Positions 8,663-17,287 of a stretch of 31,138 nucleotides of DNA are shown here, piece by piece. The notes under the pieces were generated by a model. That model saw nothing but the letters and a program-made list of their open reading frames with translations, did not search any database and was not told the DNA's origin. Made by a program: the position numbers and the translations under genes. Source of the stretch: a bacterium (lineage in GTDB: Bacteria > Desulfobacterota > JAPLJL01). Where the stretch lies: the NCBI GenBank assembly GCA_028713675.1, contig JAQTNV010000037.1:1-31138 (forward strand), in the 5' to 3' direction. The number at the start of each line of letters is the position of its first letter. Position 1 is the stretch's first letter.

Positions 8663-8739
8663 CCGACCATTTACCCGTAAAAAAGTTTGTATTATATTTC
8701 TGGGGAATAATTTTGTTTTTTTAACAGGAGGGACTTTCG

Positions 8740-9729
8740 ATGATTATTCTGATGAAGAAATCCGCCACTGAAGCCGAGATTCAAGCGGTAATCGACAAAA
8801 TCCGGAAGGCCGGGAACGAACCCCACCTGGACAAGGGCATCTCCGCCCTGATCGGAGTCCGGGGAGATACCGCCAAGCTGGAGGAAAGCGAATTCATGCT
8901 CGAAGGGGTTGACCAGGTCAAACGGGTGTCCTCGAAATACAAAGAAGTCAGCCGGGAATTCCACTCGCAGAATTCCAAGATCAAGGTGGGAGACGTCACC
9001 ATTGGAGGAGGAAAGCCGGTGATCATGGCCGGACCCTGCGCCGTGGAAACCCGGGAACAGCTCCTGGAAAGCGCCCGGGGGGTGAAAGCCGCGGGAGCCC
9101 AGATCCTCCGGGGCGGGGCTTTCAAACCCCGCACCAGCCCCTACGCCTTCCAGGGCCTGGGTGAAGAAGGCCTCAAGTTCCTGGCGGAAACCCGGAAAGA
9201 GGTGAAAATTCCCATTGTCACGGAAATCATGAATATCGGCCAGATGGAGCTCTTCGCCAAATACGATATCGATTGTTACCAGGTCGGCGCCCGCAACATG
9301 CAGAACTTCGACATGCTCAAGGAACTGGGCAAAATCAAGAAAGCCGTGCTGCTGAAACGCGGCCCTTCCGCCACGATCGAGGAATTCCTACTTTCGGCCG
9401 AATACATCATGAGCTTCGGCAATCCTCGGGTGATTCTCTGCGAAAGAGGCATCCGCACTTTCGAAACCGCCTACCGGAATGTCCTGGATCTCACCGCGGT
9501 GGCCCTGGTCAAAAACCTGAGTCATCTCCCGATCATCGCCGACCCGAGCCACGCCACCGGGGTCAAGAAACTGATCCCCCCGATGAGCCGGGCCGCCCTG
9601 GCCGCCGGCGCGGACGGGCTCCTGATCGAGGCGCATATCAACCCCAAAACCGCTCTTTGCGACGCCAGCCAGCAACTCACCATCCCCGAGTTCCAGAAGC
9701 TGATGGACCAGATTAAAGAATTCATGTGA
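8740..9729 (+). CDS. aroF: 3-deoxy-7-phosphoheptulonate (DAHP) synthase, type I-beta with N-terminal regulatory domain
   Basis: The enzyme condenses phosphoenolpyruvate and erythrose 4-phosphate in the first step of the shikimate pathway. The protein has 329 residues. An ACT-like ferredoxin-fold domain (residues 1-70, [20 protein letters not shown]) precedes the TIM-barrel. Barrel motifs include [50 protein letters not shown] and DPSHATG; Cys, His and Glu metal ligands are present. The N-terminal domain matches Thermotoga-type enzymes regulated by aromatic amino acids. AGGAGGG sits 8 bases before the ATG. A weak promoter candidate lies upstream (TTTACC at 8670, TATATT at 8693). It is not linked to other shikimate genes here. 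Confidence 0.95.
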   Translation: MIILMKKSATEAEIQAVIDKIRKAGNEPHLDKGISALIGVRGDTAKLEESEFMLEGVDQVKRVSSKYKEVSREFHSQNSKIKVGDVTIGGGKPVIMAGPCAVETREQLLESARGVKAAGAQILRGGAFKPRTSPYAFQGLGEEGLKFLAETRKEVKIPIVTEIMNIGQMELFAKYDIDCYQVGARNMQNFDMLKELGKIKKAVLLKRGPSATIEEFLLSAEYIMSFGNPRVILCERGIRTFETAYRNVLDLTAVALVKNLSHLPIIADPSHATGVKKLIPPMSRAALAAGADGLLIEAHINPKTALCDASQQLTIPEFQKLMDQIKEFM

Positions 9730-9782
9730 CAACCCGGCAGGCACCCTTCGGCTTCCTGCGATAAAACTCGGGATAAATCGCT

Positions 9783-9880
9783 CAGGGCAGGTAAAGCCCG
9801 CCCCTCTTTTCCTGGAATCCGCTCGTAGGGGAGGGCTTTATGCCCTCCCTATCCCGGGCGGGGACAGGCCCCGCCCCTAC
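9783..9880. repeat. REP/BIME-like element with two perfect hairpins (copy 1)
   Basis: GGGAGGGC (9829-9836) pairs with GCCCTCCC (9842-9849) across a TTTAT loop. GGGCGGGG (9856-9863) pairs with CCCCGCCC (9869-9876) across ACAGG. The unit 9825-9880 is bounded by GTAG and CTAC. A degenerate half-copy (GGGCAGGTAAAGCCC) starts near 9785. The second copy is at 14988-15053. Confidence 0.85.
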
Positions 9881-9966
9881 ACAATCAGCTACAACATCCG
9901 CTACGTCGTTAAGGGTTTTGCCTTTCCCGTCTTGGAAATCCGGATTAATCAATTAGAATTCAACTA

Positions 9967-10602
9967 ATGACCCTTCCCGGGATTTTTTTCAGCGCCTTCC
10001 TGATCGGTTTTTCCGGGGCCATGATCCCCGGGCCGGTCCTGGTTTACGCCATCACTTCCAGTTCCAAACGCGGCTTCTGGGCCGGCCCCCTCCTGGTCCT
10101 GGGTCACGGAATCCTGGAAGGCCTGCTCCTGATCCTCCTCGTTCTGGGTTTTGCCAAATTCCTGAGCCACGAACTCTTCAATGGAATTATCTCCCTGGCC
10201 GGGGCGGGCATGCTCGCCTTCATGGGAATCGGAATGCTCCGGGAAGCCCGAACCGCCAGCCTCAATATTAAAAATGATGCTCCGGTCTCTTCCCTTCACC
10301 CGGTCCCGGCCGGGATCCTAACCTCCATTTCAAATCCTTTCTGGATCATCTGGTGGGCCACGATCGGGCTTAACTTCCTGTCCCTTTCCCGCGCCTACGG
10401 AAACCTGGGAATCCTGACCTTTTTCTCCGGTCACATCCTTTCCGATCTTTCCTGGTATAGCCTGATTTCGGCCCTGGTTACCTTCGGGCGCAAACTGATC
10501 AGCGACCCGATCTACCGGGGAATCCTGGTCTTTTGCGCCCTCGCCCTCATCGGGTTCGGAGCGTATTTCGGCTGGAACGGCATCAGCATTTTATTTTTGT
10601 GA
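9967..10602 (+). CDS. LysE/RhtB-family amino-acid exporter
   Basis: This 211-residue membrane protein has about six hydrophobic helices. The N-terminus carries the LysE signature (FLIGFSGAMIPGPVLVYAI), with a typical SNPFWIIWWATIG motif around residue 120. The family exports amino acids such as lysine, threonine or homoserine; the substrate cannot be predicted. It lies between DAHP synthase and carA on the same strand, but a 237-bp repeat-bearing gap separates it from the former, so it is probably transcribed separately. No Shine-Dalgarno precedes the ATG, which may be leaderless or poorly translated. Confidence 0.9.
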   Translation: MTLPGIFFSAFLIGFSGAMIPGPVLVYAITSSSKRGFWAGPLLVLGHGILEGLLLILLVLGFAKFLSHELFNGIISLAGAGMLAFMGIGMLREARTASLNIKNDAPVSSLHPVPAGILTSISNPFWIIWWATIGLNFLSLSRAYGNLGILTFFSGHILSDLSWYSLISALVTFGRKLISDPIYRGILVFCALALIGFGAYFGWNGISILFL

Positions 10603-10658
10603 TTTAACCCTTCCTTTCTTTCTCCAGTTGTGTTATAAACTTCCGCTAAAAATAGACA

Positions 10659-11726
10659 ATGAAGTCCTGGATCATTCTTAAAGATGGAACCGCGTTTGAA
10701 GGGGTTAGCCACAACCTCCCCGGAAAGGCTTTTGGGGAGGTTGTTTTTTATACGGGGGTGGTCGGCTTCCAGGAAACGCTGACCAACCCGGTTTACGCCG
10801 GCCAAATCCTGACCCTGACTTATCCCCTGATTGGGAATTACGGCGTTAACGATGAAGATCCCGAATCCCCCCGGGTCTGGCCCCGCGCCCTGATTGTCCG
10901 GGATCTTTCCCCGATCTACAGCAACTTCCGGGCCCAGGCCAGTTTCGATCAGTTCCTCGAAAAAAACCGGGTCGTCTGCATCAAGGATGTGGACACCCGG
11001 GCCCTGACCATTCATCTGCGTGAGCACGGGGAAATGACCGGGATCGTGGCCACCGATGGCTCTGATCCGGAAAAACTTAAAAAGGAACTGGCCCAGTCCG
11101 CCTCCCCCTACAGCGGGAACCTGACGGCGGAAACCGGGGCGCAGGAAATCCGGGAAGAAAAAACCTCCGGCCGGCATAAAATCGCCATTATCGATTTCGG
11201 AATTCAGAAATCCCTGCTGGGTCAGCTGCGGGACCTGGGAGCCTCCTGGGTATGCTATCCGCCCGGCTCCGGCCCGGAAAAGATCCTGGAAAAGAATCCC
11301 GCCGGCATCCTCCTTTCCGGCGGCCCGGGCGATCCCGAGAGACTCCCCGACGCGGTGAAAACCATCCGTTCGCTTCTGGGGAAAAAACCCATTTTCGGAA
11401 TCGGCCTCGGCCACCAGCTTCTGGCCTTGGCGGGGGGCGCCCGCACCTTCCGGATGAAACTCGGGCATCGGGGGGTGAATTACCCCGTGGTGGAAACCGG
11501 GAAAAAACAATCGCTGATCACTTCCCAGCATCACAGCTTCTGCGTCGACGCCCAGTCCCTGCCCCGAAACCTGGCCGTGACCCACGCCCACCTGAACGAT
11601 AAAACCATCGAAGGGATCGCGTTCACCGATCAGCCGGCTTTCTCAATCCAATTTTTCCCCACCCGGGATGAGAATTATCGTCCCAACCCCTATCTGGAAA
11701 AATTTATCCAGATGTCAGGCAGCTGA
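10659..11726 (+). CDS. carA: Carbamoyl-phosphate synthase small subunit with a degenerate glutaminase site
   Basis: The 355-residue protein aligns end to end with CarA: an N-terminal domain ([43 protein letters not shown]) and a class I glutamine amidotransferase domain ([20 protein letters not shown]). CarA normally hydrolyses glutamine and passes ammonia to CarB. Here the triad is gone. The nucleophile position reads GIGLGHQ (Gly249, codon 11403-11405) instead of GICLGHQ. The C-terminal HPE motif reads FPT (Phe333, Thr335). Against E. coli, glutamine-binding Ser47, Asn311 and Gly313 correspond to Val, His and Ser, and the SPGPH tunnel loop is missing. The frame is intact and the fold motifs remain, so it is not a decaying pseudogene. 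An ammonia-dependent synthase is inferred. carB follows after 10 bp. Confidence 0.9.
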   Translation: MKSWIILKDGTAFEGVSHNLPGKAFGEVVFYTGVVGFQETLTNPVYAGQILTLTYPLIGNYGVNDEDPESPRVWPRALIVRDLSPIYSNFRAQASFDQFLEKNRVVCIKDVDTRALTIHLREHGEMTGIVATDGSDPEKLKKELAQSASPYSGNLTAETGAQEIREEKTSGRHKIAIIDFGIQKSLLGQLRDLGASWVCYPPGSGPEKILEKNPAGILLSGGPGDPERLPDAVKTIRSLLGKKPIFGIGLGHQLLALAGGARTFRMKLGHRGVNYPVVETGKKQSLITSQHHSFCVDAQSLPRNLAVTHAHLNDKTIEGIAFTDQPAFSIQFFPTRDENYRPNPYLEKFIQMSGS

Positions 11727-11736
11727 GCGCCTTAAT

Positions 11737-14700
11737 ATGCCGAAACGCAACGATATAAAAAAAATCCTGATCATCGGTTCCGGCCCGATCATCATCGGCC
11801 AGGCCTGTGAGTTTGATTACTCCGGTTCCCAGGCCTGCAAGGCGTTACGGGAAGAAGGCTACGAGATCGTCCTGGTTAACTCGAACCCGGCCACCATCAT
11901 GACCGACCCGCGGATGGCCGATCGCACCTACATCGAACCCATCACCCCCGAAATGGTGAAAAAAATCATCATCCGCGAACGGCCGGATGCCATTCTGCCC
12001 ACCCTGGGCGGGCAGACCGGCCTGAACACCGCGGTTTTCCTGGCCCGCGAGGGAGTCTACGACCGTTATAAAGTGGAAGTGCTGGGGGCCAGCGCCGAAG
12101 CGATCAGCCGGGCCGAGGACCGCGAGCTTTTCCGCAACGCCATGCAGGAGATCGGGCTGAAGGTGCCCAAGAGCGGAATCGCCCATTCCCTGGAAGAGGG
12201 AATCAAAATCGCCCAGGAAGTCGGCCTCCCGACCATCATCCGCCCGGCCTTCACCCTGGGGGGCTGGGGCGGCTCGATCGTGTACAACGCCCAGGAACTT
12301 GAGCCCGCCCTGACCAAGGGCTTGAACATCAGCCCGATTCACCAGGTCCTGGTCGAGCAGTCGGTCCTGGGCTGGAAAGAGATCGAGTTCGAGGTCCTCC
12401 GGGACTCGGCAGACAATGTCATCATGATCACCTCGATGGAAAACGTGGACCCGATGGGGGTGCATACCGGTGATTCCACAGTGGTGGCCCCTTCCCAGAC
12501 GCTCACCACCAAGGAATACATGGAATATGTCAATCATTCCAAGCGGATCATCCGCAAGATCGGGATCACCGGAGGGGGAGCCAACATCCAGTTCGCCGGC
12601 AACCCCGAAAACGGCGACATCGTGATCATCGAGGTCAATCCCCGGCTTTCCCGCAGTTCGGCCCTGGCTTCCAAGGCCACGGGCTTCCCGATCGCCCGGG
12701 TGGCCACCAAGCTGGCCGTCGGTTTGACCCTGGACGAGGTCATGAACGACGTCACCGGCACCACCAAGGCCTTTTTCGAACCCACGGTGGATTACTGCGT
12801 TTTTAAAATCGCCCGTTTCACTTTCGAAAAATTTCCCCAGGCCGATCCCGTTCTCAATACCGCCATGAAATCCGTGGGCGAAGCCATGGCCATCGGGCGC
12901 AATTTCAAGGAAGCCCTGCAGAAGGGCATCCGCTCCCTGGAGATCAGCCGTTACGGTTTCGGTTTCGACGGCAAGGACATCGACCCCGAAAGCATCGACC
13001 AGGTCAAGCTTCGGGAAAAACTCATTGTTCCCAATGCCGAGCGTTTCTTTTATATTAAGACCGCCTTAGAAAAGGGAATGCCCGTGGAAGAAATCAGCAA
13101 CCTTTCCAAAATCGACCGCTGGTTTGTTTACCAGATGAAGGAAATCATGGATCTGGCCAAGGAAGTCGGCGCTCACCGGGGAAAAGAGCTTAAATCCGTT
13201 CCCCGGGAGATCCTGCACCGGGCCAAGCGCGACGGGTTCTCGGATATCCAGCTCGCCTACCTTCTGGGCCGGAAAGAAGAGGAGATCTTCCAGCTCCGGC
13301 AGGAATTGGAGATCCGCCCGGTCTACAAACTCCTGGATACCTGCGCCGGGGAAATCCGCGCCGAGCATCCTTATTTTTATTCCAGCTACGATAAAAAAGA
13401 CGAAAACCGGGCGAGCGGAAAGCCCAAGGTCATCGTCCTCGGGGGCGGCCCCAACCGGATCGGCCAGGGGATCGAATTCGATTACTGCTGCGTGCACGCC
13501 TCCTATGCCATCCAGGAACTCGGGTATGAATCCATCATCATCAATTCCAACCCGGAAACCGTTAGCACCGATTACGACACCTCCACCCGGCTCTATTTCG
13601 AGCCCCTGACCCGGGAGGATGTCCTCGCCGTGGTGGCGGCCGAAAAACCCCTCGGGGTGATCGTTCAGCTCGGCGGTCAAACCCCCCTGAACCTGGCCGT
13701 GCCCCTGGAAAAAGCGGGGGTGAAAATCCTCGGGACCACGCCCGACTCCATCGATCGGGCCGAGGACCGGGAGCGTTTCCGGGTCCTCCTGAAAAAACTG
13801 AATCTCCTCCAGGCTCCCAACGCCTCGGCTTTTTCTTTCGAGGAAGCCAAGGGGATTGCCAAGGAAATCGGTTACCCGGTGATTGTCCGGCCTTCCTACG
13901 TCCTGGGCGGACGGGCGATGGAAATAGTTTACGACGACAAGGAACTCGAGAAGTTCATGCAGCTCGCGATCAAGGTCACCCCGGAACACCCGGTGCTGGT
14001 GGACAAATTCCTGGATGACGCGATCGAGGTGGACGTGGACGCCATCGCGGACGGGGAAACCGTGGTGATCGGCGGGATCATGGAGCATATCGAAGAGGCC
14101 GGCGTGCATTCTGGAGACGCCGCCATGTCCCTCCCCCCCTACTCCCTCGGCCGGAAGATCGTCAACCAGATCCGCGAGCAGGCCGTCGCCCTCGCCCTCG
14201 AACTGCAGGTCAAGGGCCTGATGAATATCCAGTTCGCGGTCAAGGACAACCTCATTTATATTCTCGAGGTCAATCCCCGGGCTTCCCGGACTGTTCCCTT
14301 CATCAGCAAGGCGGTCGGGGTCTCCCTGGCCAACCTCGCCACTAAGGTCATGTGCGGCAAGACCTTGAAAGAGCTGAACTTCACCAAGGAAGTCAAAATC
14401 AACCACGTGGCCGTGAAGGAATCGGTTTTCCCCTTCATCCGCTTCGCCGGGGTGGACACCATCCTGGGCCCGGAAATGAAATCCACCGGCGAGGTCATGG
14501 GAATCGACTCCACCTTCGAAATGGCCTACGCCAAGAGCCAGATCGCGGCCGGGACCAACCTGCCGCTCTCCGGCAATGTTTTTATCAGCCTGCGGGACAA
14601 AGACAAACGCCCGATGATCTCGGTCGCCAAGCGCCTCTCCGACCTGGGATTCCAGATCCTGGCCACCGAAGGCACCGCCGAGATTTTCCGGATCAACGAT

Positions 14701-14979
14701 ATCCCGGTCAAAGGGGTATTAAAGGTTTCCGAAGGCCGCCCCAACATCACGGATTACATCAAGAACCGGGATGTGCATCTGATTATCAATACCCCGAGCG
14801 GGAAAACCCCCAAGCAGGACGAAGTCGCCATCCGCACCAACGCGATCGCCTACAGTATTCCCCTGATCACCACCACCGCCGGAGCCGCCGTGGCCGTGGG
14901 GGCGATCGAGGCGATGCGGAAAAAAGGCCTCACCGTCAAGACCATCCAGGAATACCACTCCGAAATCCCCAAGACGTAG
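11737..14979 (+). CDS. carB: Carbamoyl-phosphate synthase large subunit
   Basis: The ATG at 11737 gives 1080 residues beginning MPKRNDIKK, like other CarB; an in-frame ATG at 11668 would overlap carA. Two ATP-grasp halves are visible: [17 protein letters not shown] at the start and [17 protein letters not shown] near residue 570, an oligomerisation domain between them, and a C-terminal MGS-like allosteric domain (from about residue 940, [19 protein letters not shown]). It makes carbamoyl phosphate from bicarbonate, ammonia and two ATP for pyrimidines and arginine. Metal-binding EVNPR is intact in both halves, and the second-half loop [16 protein letters not shown] is canonical. The first-half glycine-rich loop reads [10 protein letters not shown], with Trp177 and Ser180 where Ser/Thr and Gly are usual. 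The segment after MNDVTG and KIARF is also unusual. Confidence 0.96.
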   Translation: MPKRNDIKKILIIGSGPIIIGQACEFDYSGSQACKALREEGYEIVLVNSNPATIMTDPRMADRTYIEPITPEMVKKIIIRERPDAILPTLGGQTGLNTAVFLAREGVYDRYKVEVLGASAEAISRAEDRELFRNAMQEIGLKVPKSGIAHSLEEGIKIAQEVGLPTIIRPAFTLGGWGGSIVYNAQELEPALTKGLNISPIHQVLVEQSVLGWKEIEFEVLRDSADNVIMITSMENVDPMGVHTGDSTVVAPSQTLTTKEYMEYVNHSKRIIRKIGITGGGANIQFAGNPENGDIVIIEVNPRLSRSSALASKATGFPIARVATKLAVGLTLDEVMNDVTGTTKAFFEPTVDYCVFKIARFTFEKFPQADPVLNTAMKSVGEAMAIGRNFKEALQKGIRSLEISRYGFGFDGKDIDPESIDQVKLREKLIVPNAERFFYIKTALEKGMPVEEISNLSKIDRWFVYQMKEIMDLAKEVGAHRGKELKSVPREILHRAKRDGFSDIQLAYLLGRKEEEIFQLRQELEIRPVYKLLDTCAGEIRAEHPYFYSSYDKKDENRASGKPKVIVLGGGPNRIGQGIEFDYCCVHASYAIQELGYESIIINSNPETVSTDYDTSTRLYFEPLTREDVLAVVAAEKPLGVIVQLGGQTPLNLAVPLEKAGVKILGTTPDSIDRAEDRERFRVLLKKLNLLQAPNASAFSFEEAKGIAKEIGYPVIVRPSYVLGGRAMEIVYDDKELEKFMQLAIKVTPEHPVLVDKFLDDAIEVDVDAIADGETVVIGGIMEHIEEAGVHSGDAAMSLPPYSLGRKIVNQIREQAVALALELQVKGLMNIQFAVKDNLIYILEVNPRASRTVPFISKAVGVSLANLATKVMCGKTLKELNFTKEVKINHVAVKESVFPFIRFAGVDTILGPEMKSTGEVMGIDSTFEMAYAKSQIAAGTNLPLSGNVFISLRDKDKRPMISVAKRLSDLGFQILATEGTAEIFRINDIPVKGVLKVSEGRPNITDYIKNRDVHLIINTPSGKTPKQDEVAIRTNAIAYSIPLITTTAGAAVAVGAIEAMRKKGLTVKTIQEYHSEIPKT

Positions 14980-14987
14980 AAGTAGAT

Positions 14988-15053
14988 GTAGGGGAGGGCC
15001 TGGTGCCCTCCCTGAGAAAATGTTCTTCGGGCGGGGATCAACCCCGCCCCTAC
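14988..15053. repeat. REP/BIME-like element with two perfect hairpins (copy 2)
   Basis: The architecture is that of 9825-9880. GGGAGGGC (14992-14999) pairs with GCCCTCCC (15005-15012), and GGGCGGGG (15029-15036) pairs with CCCCGCCC (15042-15049), each with a 5-nt loop. GTAG and CTAC bound the element; the linker is 16 nt here and 6 nt in copy 1. It begins 9 bp after the carB stop and may protect or terminate the carAB transcript. Confidence 0.85.
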
Positions 15054-15086
15054 TGAAAAACAACTTCGGTTTTATTATTTTGTTTC

Positions 15087-15121
15087 CATTCGTCAATCGG
15101 CAATCTAAAATCGTCAATTAA
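15087..15121. repeat. Heptad-phased array, consensus CAATCGN
   Basis: Five in-register 7-bp units start at 15087, 15094, 15101, 15108 and 15115, ending next to the ribosome site of the DUF3795 gene. The first unit is identical to the one at 7036. Confidence 0.6.
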
Positions 15122-15135
15122 AAGAGGAGATATTT

Positions 15136-15585
15136 ATGACGATCCGAAAAGAATTGATGCCTCCCTGCGGGCTTTACTGCGGGGTCTGCGGGATCCTGAT
15201 CGCCGATCGGGACAACAACCTCAAATTTAAGGAACGGCTGACGACCGTTTACAACCTGCCCGTGGAGGAAATCCAATGCCAGGGCTGCCGGTCAGGCAAG
15301 GTTTTCACCTACTGCAAAGCCTGCTTCATCAAGGATTGCACCACGCAGAAAGGATATGAGGGCTGCCACCAGTGCAAAGATTTTCCCTGCGAGCATATCG
15401 AGAATTTCCCTCTGCCCGTGGGGAAAAAGGTCATTCTGCGGGTAGTGCCGAGATGGCGTGAGATTGGAACAGAAAAAGTTATCGAGGAAGAAGAAAAAAG
15501 ATATATCTGCCCGGGTTGCGGTTACAAGCTGTTCCGCGGAGCGAAAACCTGCCGGAACTGCAAAAAGCCGGTGGATGCGGATTAA
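15136..15585 (+). CDS. DUF3795 Cys-rich protein with C-terminal zinc ribbon
   Basis: This 149-residue protein starts with the DUF3795 pattern PPCGLYCGVCGI and continues with CQGCRSG, CKACFIKDC and CHQCKDFPCEH, a dense set of Cys pairs that probably bind zinc or an Fe-S cluster. A separate zinc ribbon (ICPGCGYKLF and CRNCKKP) forms the C-terminus. The family is common in anaerobic bacteria and archaea and has no known function. A good AGAGGAGA ribosome site precedes the ATG. It stands alone between two repeat-bearing gaps. Confidence 0.85.
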   Translation: MTIRKELMPPCGLYCGVCGILIADRDNNLKFKERLTTVYNLPVEEIQCQGCRSGKVFTYCKACFIKDCTTQKGYEGCHQCKDFPCEHIENFPLPVGKKVILRVVPRWREIGTEKVIEEEEKRYICPGCGYKLFRGAKTCRNCKKPVDAD

Positions 15586-15610
15586 TACAAATTAAGTCAT
15601 AACAAGGCAG

Positions 15611-15676
15611 GCGCTGGCTTCAGCCGCGAATCTCACCATTCAAAAAAAACGCACCCTAAAGGGTGCGGCTACCATT
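15611..15676. repeat. Intergenic hairpins GGCT/AGCC and GCACCC/GGGTGC
   Basis: GCACCC (15651-15656) pairs with GGGTGC (15661-15666) over a TAAA loop. A GGCTTCAGCC palindrome sits near 15616. The gap lies between two convergent genes. The GGCTGAAGCC core recurs at 27428-27437. Either hairpin could act as a terminator. Confidence 0.5.
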
Positions 15677-15734
15677 TCCCGAAGTTTTTCAGAACTTGAA
15701 TTGCGGACAGCTCCCGATATTTTCAGAAAAGGAT

Positions 15735-16079
15735 TTATTTTATTACCACCTTGGCCAGGTTGGTCCGAACCGGGGAAGGAGCGCCGCTCTTTTTCGTCTT
15801 GCGGGAACCGGCGGGTTTCTTCCGGGAACGGCCGGCGCCAGAAGGCGAAACCGCGACCGCCTCTTCAAGAGTGACCAGGAAATCCCGGAAGGAATCCAGG
15901 GTCGTGACCAGCGATTCGCAGGCCGGGTTTGCGGAACTGGTTTCCAGCACCTGTCCGGCCAGCTCGACCAGGCCCACCACCCCTTTCAAGGCCTCTTCCT
16001 GGGCACGGAAAAAATGCTCCTGGATTTCCCTTAAATCCTGGACGTGATCAGGTTTGGCCTGCTTCCGGGCCGGGCTCAT
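15735..16079 (-). CDS. Small helical protein with basic C-terminal tail, ArsA-linked
   Basis: The 114-residue product matches no family I recognise. Residues 12-80 look amphipathic helical, somewhat phasin-like in composition. Residues 80-103 form a Lys/Arg/Ser/Pro-rich tail (GRSRKKP, SRKTKKS) before a short hydrophobic end. AAGGAGGAGAA precedes the ATG, inside the 3' end of the ATPase gene, and the two genes overlap by 4 bp, so translation is coupled. It may be a partner or client adaptor of that ATPase; this is inference from position only. Confidence 0.7.
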   Translation of the reverse strand: MSPARKQAKPDHVQDLREIQEHFFRAQEEALKGVVGLVELAGQVLETSSANPACESLVTTLDSFRDFLVTLEEAVAVSPSGAGRSRKKPAGSRKTKKSGAPSPVRTNLAKVVIK

Positions 16080-17287
16080 TTCTCCTCCTTCTTCTGGAAA
16101 GAAAGCCGCAGGGTCTGCTCTCCGAACTCGGCCTCCTGCATCACCAGGGCGGCCAGGGTTCTCGGCAGGAATATGTTACGTTTTACCCCCTGATACTTCA
16201 AGACCAGTTCGTCCCCTTTTCTCCAGAGCTCGATTTCCTCCCTCCGGGCCGCCGGGAGCTTGATCGAAAGCGTGTAGCCGCCATTCACCCGCTTGATGCC
16301 GATCGGCTGTCCATTGTACATCACCCGGGCCGGGTCCTTCTCACCGAACAAGGTATGGGCCACCTTCCGAAGGGAAGGAATCCCCAGGATTTCCCCGAAG
16401 TTGAGCGGCTGGACCAGGACCGGAAGCGGATAGAAATAGGACCGGGTTCTTTCCAGGTAAGCGTTCTGAACCGCCTGCCAGGATTTCAAGGCTTCATTGC
16501 CCTGGGAATCCTGCAGAACCCGGTTAACGATCACTCCGTCCACCGAGTAGCCGTACAGGCAGAGATAGGTCAGGGCCCGCTCCGTTTCCCGGAGAACGAT
16601 TTTTTCCGGGTTGGCCACCAGGCGGACCGAAGCCATGGCGGGGTTGGTCAAAATCTTGGCCGCCTCCAGGACCTCCTGGTAAAGTACCTCGGCTGAGCTG
16701 ATCAGCTCGTCGTTGGGCATCGGAACCTTGCTGATCTTTTCCGCCAGGGGCCGGAGCAGTTTGAAGAGCATCCGGTCGCGTGGGTAGAACTTATCCATGT
16801 ACCACCTGATCATGTCCGGGAAGGAAAGCATCCGGATGGTGTTCCCCGTGGGGGCGCAATCGATGATCACGACTTCGTATTCTTTTTCCCGAACCAGCTG
16901 ATTCAGTTTCAAAAGGGAAAAAAGCTCCTCCAGCCCGGGCAGGATCGCGAACTCTTCCGCCACCAGCTCTTCAAAACCCTGGCCTCGGAAGAAGGCGGAC
17001 ACGTAATTCTGGATCTCGCCCCAGTAATTACGAAGCTCCAGGTCCAGATCGATTTCCAGGGCGTCGAGCCCGGGGGCCACCTTGGTCGGCGACCCGGAAA
17101 GCTCCACCTCCAGGATATCCGAGAGACTGTGGGCCTGGTCGGTGGAGATCAGGACGGTTTTGCGGCCGAGCTCCGCGGTTCGGAGACCGGTGGCCGCCGA
17201 AACCGTGGTTTTGCCCACCCCGCCCTTGCCGGAATAAAGAATAACCCGGACGTCCGGCCCCTTCTTACTCGATTTCTTCGAATTCAT
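16076..17287 (-). CDS. ArsA/Get3-family ATPase with C-terminal HSP20-like domain
   Basis: The 403-residue protein has one ATPase unit: a deviant Walker A SGKGGVGKTT (residues about 19-28), STDQAHSLSD, and IIDCAPTGNTIRML. A C-terminal beta-rich segment (residues about 325-395, GYTLSIKLPAARREEIEL then NIFLPRTLA) matches the ArsA_HSP20 alpha-crystallin-like domain. Get3 targets tail-anchored membrane proteins and ArsA drives arsenite export; no arsenic genes are near, so chaperone or targeting work is more likely. It overlaps the upstream lipoprotein gene by 23 bp and the downstream small gene by 4 bp, forming a tight operon. A GGAG abuts the ATG too closely to act alone, in line with coupling. 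Confidence 0.9.
   Translation of the reverse strand: MNSKKSSKKGPDVRVILYSGKGGVGKTTVSAATGLRTAELGRKTVLISTDQAHSLSDILEVELSGSPTKVAPGLDALEIDLDLELRNYWGEIQNYVSAFFRGQGFEELVAEEFAILPGLEELFSLLKLNQLVREKEYEVVIIDCAPTGNTIRMLSFPDMIRWYMDKFYPRDRMLFKLLRPLAEKISKVPMPNDELISSAEVLYQEVLEAAKILTNPAMASVRLVANPEKIVLRETERALTYLCLYGYSVDGVIVNRVLQDSQGNEALKSWQAVQNAYLERTRSYFYPLPVLVQPLNFGEILGIPSLRKVAHTLFGEKDPARVMYNGQPIGIKRVNGGYTLSIKLPAARREEIELWRKGDELVLKYQGVKRNIFLPRTLAALVMQEAEFGEQTLRLSFQKKEEK

Noticed and set aside
10659-11726. carA as a pseudogene
   Set aside because: The frame is complete, length is normal and structural motifs across both domains are retained; only functional residues are replaced.
13066-14406. A 446-codon minus-strand frame inside carB
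   Set aside because: Shadow of a fully conserved CarB region.
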